Assembly: GCF_001889065.1 (NCBI RefSeq)
Contig: NZ_LWHB01000041.1
Span: 1 to 19,591, forward strand
Source of the DNA: Suttonella ornithocola
Lineage (GTDB): Bacteria > Pseudomonadota > Gammaproteobacteria > Cardiobacteriales > Cardiobacteriaceae
Reading direction: 5' to 3'
DNA: 19,591 nt
Below are positions 1-7,033 of this stretch, one piece after another. The translations under genes were made by a program, and so were the position numbers. Every line of letters starts with the position of its first letter. Position 1 is the stretch's first letter. The notes under the pieces were generated by a model. That model had not been told where the DNA came from. It did not search any database and saw only the letters and a program-made list of their open reading frames with translations.

Positions 1-810
1 CTAATGGAGAAACTTGGCGCGCTGTTGCAAAGCGCTACAAAATCAGCAAATTCACCGTCTATAGCTGGATTAAAAATCCCCATCCTAAAGGCTTTACTGA
101 GCGTAAGCCCTCAAAGATTGATGATGAAGCCTTGCTTAAGGATATTGAGCAGTATCCCGATGATTACCAATGGGAAAGCGCTAGACGTTTTAATTGCTCG
201 CAATCAGCGATTTGTTATGCTCTAAAGCGACTAAAGATAACGCATAAAAAAAGATTAACCAACATCCAAAAGCCGACACAGAGAAAAGAGAGCACTTTCA
301 AGAACAAATAGTAGATAAGACCGCTCAAGACAAACCGATAGTCTATCTTGATGAATGTGGTTTTAAAGCCTTTGATCATAGACCTTATGGCTACAGCACA
401 AAAGGACAAGTTTGTCATGGAAGTGATAACTGGCACTTAAAGAACCAGAGCAATGCGATTGGAGCCATTATCAATGGAGAATTGTTTGCCTTACGCTTAT
501 ATGATGGTTCTATTAACAGCGATATTTTCTCTCATTGGGTGAGAGAAGCACTGTTACCTGAGTTACCTAAAAACAGTGTAATTGTCATGGACAATGCCGC
601 TTTTCATAAACGCAGTGATATTCAAGCAATCATTGAAGAGCATGGGCATGAGATAGTTTGGTTACCCCCTTAATAGTCCAGACTTAAATCCCATTGAAAA
701 GATGTGGGCTTGGATTAAGCAAATACGCAAAGAATGGCGGATGGATTGTATTGATACTTTATCCTTTTATCTGCTTTGGATTGGATTGGGTTTTAGATGA
801 TTTCACTATA
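1..810 (+). mobile_element. IS630-family insertion sequence, 3' part with right end
   Basis: This is the right-hand portion of an IS630-family (Tc1/mariner-like) element whose left end lies outside the window. It carries a broken transposase and ends with the sequence ATTTCACTATA at 800-810. The exact reverse complement, TATAGTGAAAT, occurs at 2920-2930, which supports it as a terminal inverted repeat. IS630 elements insert at TA, and the end here finishes in TA. Immediately after it begins a second, older IS630 remnant already inside its coding sequence, so this copy probably inserted into that remnant. The boundary call is inference. Confidence 0.7.
3..800 (+). pseudogene. IS630-family transposase, split over three frames
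   Basis: A DDE transposase that would cut and join IS ends at TA targets. The N-terminal helix-turn-helix part (KRYKISKFTVYSWIKNP) reads in frame from position 3 to the stop at 309-311. The catalytic part continues one base back: ADTEKREHFQ, then VYLDECGF (first Asp, near 350), then VIVMDNAAFHKR (second Asp, near 589), stopping at 671-673. A further frame change is needed to read PDLNPIEKMWAWIK (Glu near 696), which stops at 798-800. The first shift lies near a run of seven A (246-252) and could be the programmed -1 frameshift known in IS630 elements. The second looks like one extra base near 670-674 and is a lesion. All three catalytic acidic residues survive, but not in one frame, so the copy is probably inactive unless the second change is a sequencing error. 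Confidence 0.8.
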
Positions 811-1024
811 ACCAATAGCAGTATTAACGGAGATATTTTTAAGGTTTGGGTCGAGAAGATATTGTTACCTGAATTACCGAAAAACAGTGTTGTCACAGAT
901 AATGCAGTCTTTCATAAGAGGGAAAATACAAAAGAACGCATTGAAAATGTATATTTGGCGATTATGAAAGATAGATTGTATTGATACTTTGTTTAGAATA
1001 TCTATGCAATGTAAGGTTTTTTAG
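811..1024 (+). pseudogene. Second, older IS630-family transposase remnant
   Basis: The fragment reads SSINGDIFKVWVEKILLPEL followed by PKNSVVTDNAVFHKR. It is clearly related to the catalytic core of the upstream copy (SINSDIFSHWVREALLPELP, PKNSVIVMDNAAFHKR) but diverged and shorter by a residue before the catalytic Asp. It then jumps by an internal deletion to a C-terminal tail in another frame, DCIDTLFRISMQCKVF, stopping at 1022-1024. The 5' half is missing where the upstream element ends. The 96-codon open frame from 694 across this junction is a chimera of the two remnants, not a gene. Confidence 0.7.
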
Positions 1025-1030
1025 CTATAG

Positions 1031-1110
1031 ATGAATAAGATGAACATCCATACTTTACTAGAGTAGCGGTATAGTTTCTGTACCTCTTTTACTAGCCTTT
1101 GCCTATATAT
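1031..1110. repeat. Dispersed ~80 bp repeat, copy 1
   Basis: This stretch aligns over its whole length with 2961-3042. Both begin ATGAATAA and end in CTATATAT, and both share TTTCTGTA, CTCTTTTA and CTTT blocks, with about three quarters of positions matching by eye and small indels. It lies between the end of the IS630 remnant and the terminator of the lipoprotein gene. It may be a decayed IS flank or a noncoding genomic repeat; I do not recognise the family. Confidence 0.55.
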
Positions 1111-1142
1111 AAAAGAGCTCTCAAAAATTTGAGAACTCTTTT
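1111..1142 (-). terminator. Intrinsic terminator of the OmpA-like lipoprotein gene
   Basis: A near-perfect hairpin pairs AAAAGAG-TCTCAAA with TTTGAGA-CTCTTTT around a two-base loop, with one mismatched pair. It lies 18 bases past the stop codon of the minus-strand gene at 1161. Read on the minus strand the stem ends in CTCTTTTATATAT, giving a short U-rich tail. The A/T-rich stem ends mean it may work in both directions. Confidence 0.75.
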
Positions 1143-1160
1143 ATTATAAATTTCCAATGA

Positions 1161-1832
1161 TTAATGCATTGGTTGATAAGCAGCATTTGGATTATTTTGA
1201 TCGATTGCTTTAATGAAAATTTCTACGCGACGATTTTGCTGACGCCCTTGCGCTGTCGCATTAGATGCACGAGGATAATTTTCTCCAAAACCACGCACAA
1301 CAATTCGTTGAGGATTAACTCCTTGGCTCATCAAATATTGAGCTGCGGAATTAGCTCTACGCTCTGATAAGCCTAAATTATAATTCGCATTCCCCGTATT
1401 ATCTGTATAGCCATACACATGAACGATTGTTTGCGGATACTGATTTAGTGTTTGAGCAACCGTATTTAAAGTTGAATAAAAGTTTGGCTGAATTTGATAT
1501 TGATTAGTTGCAAATAAAACATCACCCGGGATATTTAATTGAAGTGTGCTTTCATTAATACGAGAAACATTTACTCCAGTCCCCTGTAATTGTTGTTGCA
1601 ATTGTTCTTGTTGGCGGTTCATATAGTTACCAATAGCTGCGCCTGCTAAAGCTCCTGCTACTGCGCCAACATAACGACCATTTTTATGGTTCACTTGATG
1701 CCCTAATACACCACCAGCTACTGCACCGACAGCTGCACCAAGAGCTGCTTCCTGATTTTGTGTCATGCCTGTACAACCAGATAAAATCAAAGCGACAACC
1801 AATGATAAATATGAAGAATATTTAGTTTTCAT
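1161..1832 (-). CDS. yiaD: OmpA-family outer-membrane lipoprotein (YiaD-like)
   Basis: A 223-residue lipoprotein expected to anchor in the outer membrane and bind peptidoglycan. The N-terminus has a lipoprotein signal peptide with lipobox LSGC. Next come alternating Gly/Ala glycine-zipper segments (GAAVGAVAGGVLG, GAVAGALAGAAIG), then a Gln-rich linker (QQEQLQQQLQ). The C-terminal OmpA domain carries the peptidoglycan-binding signature (GYTDNTGNANYNLGLSERRA, then RGFGENYPRASN and GRQQNRRVEI). Length and domain order match E. coli YiaD. I chose the ATG at 1832 rather than the upstream TTG-type start at 1856 because AGGAG precedes it by five bases and the signal peptide then begins MKTKYSS. The terminator lies just downstream. 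A DUF4878-like lipoprotein gene lies 96 bases upstream on the same strand. Confidence 0.88.
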   Translation of the reverse strand: MKTKYSSYLSLVVALILSGCTGMTQNQEAALGAAVGAVAGGVLGHQVNHKNGRYVGAVAGALAGAAIGNYMNRQQEQLQQQLQGTGVNVSRINESTLQLNIPGDVLFATNQYQIQPNFYSTLNTVAQTLNQYPQTIVHVYGYTDNTGNANYNLGLSERRANSAAQYLMSQGVNPQRIVVRGFGENYPRASNATAQGRQQNRRVEIFIKAIDQNNPNAAYQPMH

Positions 1833-1928
1833 AATTTCTCCTATTAAAGAATTCACTTAAGCATAATAAAAACTAGAAAAAGAATAATAACAATCTATTC
1901 ATGTTTATGTTCTAAAAGCATATCACCA

Positions 1929-2345
1929 TTAACGAATAACAATTTTCCAATCTCCATTTACTTTTTTCAAGTGAATGTTATTGGTATCTGAGTTTTTACC
2001 ATCAATGGCTTTATTTAAAGTAATGGTTAGCGGAACAGTCGCAGTTGTTTTATCTTGATTATATTCTACTTTCCCAGCTTCAATAGATTTAATCCCACCA
2101 GCTTTTTCAATTTGTGTTTTCATCCCAGCTGCCATCATTGCAATAAACATATTAGCTTGTTGCTGCTCTTTTTCGCTTAAATAATTACCAGAAGTATCTA
2201 CTAATGCAACCGCTTTACTAGCATCACCCTGAAACATTTCCTTAAAAAATATTTCTGCTATTTCTGCTGGTTTATCCTTGCCACCACAAGCAACTAAAAA
2301 AGTAATAACCGTACTCAACAATAAAAGATGAATAATTTTCTTCAT
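1929..2345 (-). CDS. Small DUF4878-like lipoprotein
   Basis: A 138-residue predicted lipoprotein. It has a positively charged start (MKKIIH), a hydrophobic stretch and lipobox LVAC followed by GGKDKPAEIA. The rest looks like an NTF2/SnoaL-type fold of the DUF4878 kind: an early helix (AEIAEIFFKEMFQGDASKAV), alternating strands and the closing VNGDWKIVIR typical of that group. Such proteins sit in the periplasm attached to a membrane; their function is unknown. The ATG is preceded by AAGGAG at good spacing. The leader closely resembles that of the following yiaD-like gene, and the two may be co-transcribed. The family call rests on length, the lipobox and the C-terminal motif only. Confidence 0.7.
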   Translation of the reverse strand: MKKIIHLLLLSTVITFLVACGGKDKPAEIAEIFFKEMFQGDASKAVALVDTSGNYLSEKEQQQANMFIAMMAAGMKTQIEKAGGIKSIEAGKVEYNQDKTTATVPLTITLNKAIDGKNSDTNNIHLKKVNGDWKIVIR

Positions 2346-2433
2346 GAATTTTCTCCTTAAAGTCCTACTTTACCATAATCATCCGTTATCCATATAAAAA
2401 ATCATGAGGCTGTAATAATAAACTCTAATATTA

Positions 2434-2892
2434 TTAGTAGATGTAATTTTGAAGTGCAACGCTGCTGAATCTAGATTTTATCTCAAGAGAAGTTAAGAAC
2501 CCCAAACATTTTCTAGGACGATTATTCAAGTTGTTCTCTATCATCTGTATTTCAGCTTCAGTGATTTTATCTAATGGTCGTGATTTGGGGAGAAATTGAC
2601 CAATCAAGCCATTAGTATTTCAGTAGTTCCACGCTGCTAATAATGATAAGGTTTAGCAAAATAAATATCTACCTTTAAGGCTCTGCTTATCTGCTGATGG
2701 TTAAGTAAATTTTTTGTCATTATCAAAAGTAATGCTGTGTATTGACTCTGCTTTAAGTTGCTCAATACACTGATAAGTCACCTCACTGGCTTTGCGAGTC
2801 ATTAACTTTGTTAGCTTTAACTCTCTTGTTGCATGATCAACAAGCGTTAGCTCGTTTTTCCGTACTGAGATTGGCTGTCTATGGTTCGTTAG
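2434..2892 (-). pseudogene. Decayed IS30-family transposase
   Basis: Reading the minus strand from 2892 to 2434 gives scattered IS30 transposase pieces. LTNHRQPISVR runs directly into KNELTLVDHATREL, so the segment with the first catalytic Asp is missing. Then come SIHSITFDNDKKF (a stop follows), VDIYFAKPYHY (stop) and, after a frame change, NTNGLIGQFLPKS. The end is ENNLNNRPRKCLGF, then EIKSRFSSVALQNY and a stop at 2434-2436. At least two in-frame stops, a frameshift and an internal deletion make it non-functional. The N-terminal DNA-binding part is absent. A lone IS630 end lies 28 bases beyond its upstream end, suggesting that a later insertion or deletion removed the rest. Confidence 0.8.
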
Positions 2893-2919
2893 TTTGTATG
2901 CAAGCTAAGCCCATTCAGC

Positions 2920-2930
2920 TATAGTGAAAT
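2920..2930. repeat. Solo IS630-type terminal repeat
   Basis: TATAGTGAAAT is the exact reverse complement of the IS630 right end at 800-810. No transposase reading frame follows it, so it is a stranded IS end, probably left by a deletion. It begins with TA, the IS630 target dinucleotide. Confidence 0.5.
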
Positions 2931-2960
2931 GCTACTAGAATAGTTACAGTATTAAGATAA

Positions 2961-3042
2961 ATGAATAAAGTAAGCATATGTATTATTACTGAAATAGCGA
3001 TCTAATTTTCTGTAACTCTTTTATTAGTCTTTTACTATATAT
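2961..3042. repeat. Dispersed ~80 bp repeat, copy 2
   Basis: This is the partner of 1031-1110, in the same orientation, sharing the ATGAATAA start, the TAGCG block, TTTCTGTA, CTCTTTTA and the closing CTATATAT. The two copies are about 1.85 kb apart and flank the two lipoprotein genes. Homologous recombination between them would delete both genes, although the divergence makes that unlikely now. Confidence 0.55.
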
Positions 3043-3411
3043 ATCAAGCGCAGGCTGAGCAAGTTTAATGGTGTTACAGCTAATTTGGAGCTTTATTTAA
3101 AAGAGTGCGAGTGGCGTTGGAATCAGAACTCTAATAATCTGTAACGCCATTTTTGGAGCTTGATTAAGTGATCTTTATAAACTTTGCTAGTCTAGAGCCA
3201 TATTGGTCATGAAATGACTTCTGCAAATTCATTTTATAGCAGAGTTCCCAAAAAAATGCATACGGTACTTTTGAATAGAAGGCTATTTTCAAAGTGGGTA
3301 TTGAGTTAGTGTTGTATGTATTTTGAGGAAGTTGGCTATATTGTGAGATATTGATAGATTTTTGGTAAATATTTCTGTTGTCCTGTTTTTTATTTGAAAA
3401 GATAGATAAAA
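3043..3411. other. Non-coding stretch downstream of uvrB with a hairpin and a short direct repeat
   Basis: I see no convincing gene here. TGGCGTT (3112-3118) can pair with AACGCCA (3143-3149), followed by TTTTT, which resembles a weak plus-strand terminator with a 24-base loop but has no gene to terminate. The words around TTTGGAGCTTTATT (3085-3098) and TTTGGAGCTTGATT (3152-3165) form a direct repeat. The rest is AT-rich and may be further IS debris. No clear intrinsic terminator for uvrB is visible. Confidence 0.4.
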
Positions 3412-5418
3412 CTAAGCATTGTCAATATAGATGTGTTTTTCAAGTGATTTGATTTGATCTCGTAGGGCGGCTGCTTTTTCAAACTCTAAATCTTGAGCAT
3501 ATTCCAACATTTGTTTCTCAAGTTTTTTCATTTCTTTTTCGGCTTCAGCAGGCGTGAGGGTGTGGTATTTGCCACTATTCTCTTGATGTGCTTTTTTCGC
3601 TTTGACCGCAATGTTGGCACCTTCCATAACATCCGCGACCTTTTTATGGATAGTTTTTGGCGTAATGCCGTGTGCTTCGTTATGTGCGATTTGTTTTTCT
3701 CGACGACGAGCAGTTTCTTTCATTGCCTTATCCATCGAAGCGGTAATTGTGTCGGCGTAAAGAATTGCCATGCCATTGGCGTTTCGTGCGGCACGTCCAA
3801 TGGTTTGAATGAGTGCACGTTCTCCACGTAAAAATCCTTCTTTATCAGCATCAAAAATAGCTACTAGAGAAACTTCTGGCATATCTAGTCCTTCGCGTAA
3901 AAGGTTAATGCCAACTAATACATCGAATTCACCTAGACGTAAATCACGAATAATTTCCATTCGCTCAACGGTGTTGATATCTGAGTGGATATAGCGCACT
4001 TTTATGCCATGCTCCATTAAAAAATCGGTGAGGTCTTCGCTCATTTTTTTGGTTAGCGTGGTAATCAATACTCGCTCATTGATTGCAGTACGTTTGTGAA
4101 TTTCGCTTAATACATCATCAACTTGACGACTTACAGGGCGAACTTCAACGATAGGGTCGAGTAAGCCTGTCGGGCGAACAACTTGTTCGATAATTTGTTC
4201 GCTGTGTTCTAGTTCATAAGGCCCGGGTGTGGCGCTGATATAAAGTGTTTGAGGCGCTAAATGCTCAAATTCTTCAAAACGTAATGGACGATTATCTAAG
4301 GCAGAAGGTAAACGAAATCCATATTCGACTAATGTTTCTTTACGAGACCGGTCGCCTCGATACATACCATTTAACTGTGGTATGGTTACATGGCTTTCAT
4401 CAATCATCAAAATCGCATCATGCGGTAGGTAATCATGCAAAGTAGGTGGCGGTTCACCCGGTTTACGCCCAGATAGATAACGACTATAGTTTTCAATGCC
4501 AGAACAATAGCCAAGCTCTTGCATCATTTCTAAATCAAATTTGGTGCGTTGTTCTAATCGTTGGGCTTCTACCAATTTATTCTGTGCGTGTAAAATGATT
4601 AAGCGTTCTTTTAATTCTGTTTTAATACTTTCAATGGCTTCAATAATGGTTTCGCGCGGAGTAGCATAGTGCGTTTTGGGATAGATAGTTACTCTTGGGA
4701 TGGGGTCGAGTAACTCACCCGTTAATGGGTCAAAATAGCGAATAGATTCAACTTCATCATCAAATAGTTCTACGCGTAAAGCATACCAATCACTCTCAGC
4801 AGGCATGATGTCAATCACATCTCCGCGAACGCGGAAAGTTCCCCGTAATAACTGCAAATCATTGCGGGTATATTGCAATTCAGCTAATTGAGAGAGCATT
4901 TCACGTTGGTTAATTCGGCTCCCACGGTTGATGTGCAAAACCATTTTCATATAAAGCTTAGGGTCGCCAAGACCATAAATAGAGGAAACGGATGCGACGA
5001 TAATGGTATCGCGCCGTTCTAGAATGGCTTTAGTCGCCGATAAGCGCATTTGTTCGATATGCTCATTGATAGAGGCATCTTTTTCAATAAAAGTATCTGA
5101 TGCAGGCACATAAGCTTCTGGTTGGTAATAATCATAGTAGGAAACAAAGTATTCCACTGCGTTATTAGGAAAAAATTCTCGCATTTCGCCATAAAGCTGT
5201 GCGGCAAGCGTTTTATTAGGAGCAAGAATAATAGCGGGGCGGTTGGCTTTTGCAATCACATTCGCCATGGTGTAAGTTTTACCAGAACCGGTTACGCCTA
5301 ATAAGGTTTGTTTTGCCAGACCGTCTTCTAAGCCTTCTAATATTTTGGCAATCGCTGTTGGTTGATCGCCAGCAGGGGCATAGTCTGATTTGAGTTCAAA
5401 AGCATCAGATTTAGACAT
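3412..5418 (-). CDS. uvrB: UvrABC system protein B (excinuclease subunit)
   Basis: UvrB is the damage-verification helicase of nucleotide excision repair. It is loaded by UvrA, pries the strands apart at the lesion and recruits UvrC for incision. The 668-residue protein is full length. It has Walker A GVTGSGKT at 41-48, the beta-hairpin region with [12 protein letters not shown] near 92-103, the DESH Walker B motif, helicase motifs including [14 protein letters not shown] and [12 protein letters not shown], and a C-terminal UVR coiled-coil domain ([21 protein letters not shown]) that contacts UvrC. The start at 5418 gives the normal N-terminus ([19 protein letters not shown]), though the ribosome-binding site is poor. 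It stands alone on the minus strand, divergent from ackA. A perfect TATAAT lies just upstream. An SOS operator would be expected in many relatives, but only a CTGT half-site overlaps the -10. Confidence 0.97.
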   Translation of the reverse strand: MSKSDAFELKSDYAPAGDQPTAIAKILEGLEDGLAKQTLLGVTGSGKTYTMANVIAKANRPAIILAPNKTLAAQLYGEMREFFPNNAVEYFVSYYDYYQPEAYVPASDTFIEKDASINEHIEQMRLSATKAILERRDTIIVASVSSIYGLGDPKLYMKMVLHINRGSRINQREMLSQLAELQYTRNDLQLLRGTFRVRGDVIDIMPAESDWYALRVELFDDEVESIRYFDPLTGELLDPIPRVTIYPKTHYATPRETIIEAIESIKTELKERLIILHAQNKLVEAQRLEQRTKFDLEMMQELGYCSGIENYSRYLSGRKPGEPPPTLHDYLPHDAILMIDESHVTIPQLNGMYRGDRSRKETLVEYGFRLPSALDNRPLRFEEFEHLAPQTLYISATPGPYELEHSEQIIEQVVRPTGLLDPIVEVRPVSRQVDDVLSEIHKRTAINERVLITTLTKKMSEDLTDFLMEHGIKVRYIHSDINTVERMEIIRDLRLGEFDVLVGINLLREGLDMPEVSLVAIFDADKEGFLRGERALIQTIGRAARNANGMAILYADTITASMDKAMKETARRREKQIAHNEAHGITPKTIHKKVADVMEGANIAVKAKKAHQENSGKYHTLTPAEAEKEMKKLEKQMLEYAQDLEFEKAAALRDQIKSLEKHIYIDNA

Positions 5419-5449
5419 AAGAATTTTTTAGAGTGCCAATTACAACACT

Positions 5450-5455
5450 ATTATA
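5450..5455 (-). promoter_or_regulatory. Probable uvrB -10 element
   Basis: On the minus strand this reads TATAAT, a perfect sigma70 -10, about 31 bases upstream of the uvrB ATG, leaving a leader of roughly 25 bases. No good -35 is seen at 16-18 bases. Confidence 0.5.
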
Positions 5456-5624
5456 AAACAGTTTAGTCTCTATATTTGGAAAAGGTAGATTGGTTAGATA
5501 GCTGTGCTTTTAAACTTGTTGATACTGGGAAATAGAAAGTTGTCATGATGACATTGAGGCTTATTAAGAAGCTATTGACAGAGTTTTAGCTAATATTTCA
5601 AAGCGTAATAGATTAAATTGAGAT

Positions 5625-5648
5625 AAAAAACCCCACAAAATTGTGGGG
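5625..5648 (-). terminator. Strong minus-strand intrinsic terminator with no obvious gene
   Basis: CCCCACAAAATTGTGGGG (5631-5648) forms a GC-rich hairpin with seven to eight base pairs. On the minus strand it is followed by six T (the A run at 5625-5630). The plus-strand side has no U-tract, so it acts on leftward transcription. No coding sequence on the minus strand lies between it and ackA, which points to a short RNA, or to a terminator or attenuator shielding uvrB from leftward transcription. Confidence 0.75.
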
Positions 5649-5671
5649 AATAACTGTCACATTGCAACTTA
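5625..5671 (-). ncRNA. Candidate very short RNA ending at the orphan terminator
   Basis: Upstream of the orphan terminator on the minus strand lies TATACT (5677-5682), preceded at a 16-base spacing by TTGTTT (5699-5704), a plausible sigma70 promoter. Initiation about six bases downstream would give an RNA of roughly 45 bases made of a short single-stranded head and the terminator hairpin. No open reading frame of useful size lies inside it. This is inference from signals only; I recognise no known RNA family. Confidence 0.3.
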
Positions 5672-5676
5672 AGTCT

Positions 5677-5704
5677 AGTATAAATTATTTTGCGTAAAAA
5701 ACAA
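5677..5704 (-). promoter_or_regulatory. Promoter-like sequence facing the orphan terminator
   Basis: On the minus strand the -35-like TTGTTT and -10-like TATACT are separated by 16 bases. The region is AT-rich, so chance matches are possible. Its placement just before a strong terminator is what makes it notable. Confidence 0.3.
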
Positions 5705-5831
5705 GATTTTTATCATAAAATCAATATAGTATATTTTTAGTTCTATATAAAATGTTAATAACATTCGTGCGAAATGTTTTTTGAAGCGGTAGAATAATAA
5801 CGTTTTGATTGCAAAAAATGAAGGAATGTCT

Positions 5832-7031
5832 ATGCATCGTTATGTTCTAGTTATCAACTGTGGGTCTTCAAGCTTAAAATTTGCGGTTATAGATCCACAA
5901 ACGGGTGATTGTCCTTTAAAAGGACTGGCTGAAAGATTAGGCCAAGGGCATGAGGTTGGCGATTTTTCTTATAAAGTTGCGAATGAAAAATTTGCTTTGA
6001 CTTTACATCCAGGAACACATGACGCTGCGATGAAACAAATTGTTGAAGTTCTAGAAGAGCAAGGACTTATGGCAGAGATTAGCGCAGTAGGACATCGAAT
6101 TGTTCATGGGGGAGAGTATTTTTCTGAATCAGTTCGTATTGAAGACGATGTTCGTGATAAAATTGCTGACTGTATCCGCTTAGCGCCTTTACACAATCCT
6201 GCACATATCACAGGTATTGATGCTGCACAAAAAAGTTTTCCTGATTTGGTGCAAGTGGTGGTCTTCGATACAGCTTTTCATCAAAAGATTCCAGAAAAAG
6301 CGTATTTATATGCTTTACCTTATCGCTATTATCAGTCTTATCATATTCGTCGATATGGTTTCCATGGGACATCTTATCGTTATGTGAGTGCGCAGTTACC
6401 AAAACTTATTGACATTGAAAAACCAAAGTCAATTGTCTGTCATTTAGGCAATGGTGGCTCCGTCGCTGCAATTGATGGCGATCATTCTTTAGATACCACA
6501 ATGGGATTAACGCCTTTAGAAGGTATTGTGCATGGAACACGCTCTGGTGATATTGATCCTGCTATTCCAAGAATTTTAACGGAGCAATTTGGTATTAGCA
6601 TCCATGAAGTGGGTGAAGTCTTATGGAAAAAATCTGGACTTTTAGGGCTGTCTGAAATTTCTAATGATTGTCGAACATTAGAAGAAGAAATGAATAAGGG
6701 TAATCTCGCTGCAATTCGTGCTTTAGAAGTGTATTGTTACCGTCTAGCTAAGCATATTGCGGCACAAATGGTTGCTTTAAATGGATGTGACGTTTTAGTG
6801 TTTACAGGCGGTATCGGTGAAAACTCCGCTTTTGTACGTAAAAGAACAGTAGAGCATTTAGGCTTTTTAGGCTTCAAATTAGATGAAGATTTAAATAATG
6901 AAGTGCTATATGGTAAAACTGGCGCAATTTCTGCTCAAGATAGCAAACCTATTTGGGTTGTCCCAACAAATGAAGAGTTAATGATTGCGCGTGATACGCT
7001 AGCATTAGCAGAAATAGCAGAGAAGGAATAA
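5832..7031 (+). CDS. ackA: Acetate kinase
   Basis: This cytosolic enzyme interconverts acetyl phosphate and ADP with acetate and ATP. The 399-residue length is normal. Family signatures are all present: INCGSSSLKF near the N-terminus, GHRIVHGGEYF, VVFDTAFHQKIP (catalytic Asp), RYGFHGTSYRYV (active-site His), CHLGNGGSVAAI, DTTMGLTPLEGIVHGTRSGD with the catalytic Arg, and FTGGIGENSAFVR. I chose the ATG at 5832 because AAGGA (5821-5825) lies six bases before it. The in-frame TTG at 5805 and the ATG at 5826, directly against that AGGA, are poorer. pta follows after two bases. This is the first gene of an uninterrupted 13-gene co-directional run. The AT-rich upstream region contains several -10-like words, for example TATAAA at 5746-5751, but no convincing -35. 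Confidence 0.97.
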   Translation: MHRYVLVINCGSSSLKFAVIDPQTGDCPLKGLAERLGQGHEVGDFSYKVANEKFALTLHPGTHDAAMKQIVEVLEEQGLMAEISAVGHRIVHGGEYFSESVRIEDDVRDKIADCIRLAPLHNPAHITGIDAAQKSFPDLVQVVVFDTAFHQKIPEKAYLYALPYRYYQSYHIRRYGFHGTSYRYVSAQLPKLIDIEKPKSIVCHLGNGGSVAAIDGDHSLDTTMGLTPLEGIVHGTRSGDIDPAIPRILTEQFGISIHEVGEVLWKKSGLLGLSEISNDCRTLEEEMNKGNLAAIRALEVYCYRLAKHIAAQMVALNGCDVLVFTGGIGENSAFVRKRTVEHLGFLGFKLDEDLNNEVLYGKTGAISAQDSKPIWVVPTNEELMIARDTLALAEIAEKE

Positions 7032-7033
7032 TC

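Noticed and set aside
694..984. Open frame of 96 codons spanning the junction of the two IS630 remnants
   Set aside because: Its first third is an out-of-frame reading of the first transposase and the rest is the second remnant; it is a junction artefact.
3493..4445. Several plus-strand open frames inside uvrB
   Set aside because: They are shadow frames opposite a highly conserved gene, with no recognisable protein content.
5438..5460. Possible LexA box over the uvrB -10
   Set aside because: Only one CTGT half is present; the second half reads AGTG instead of ACAG at the right distance, so it is too weak to annotate.
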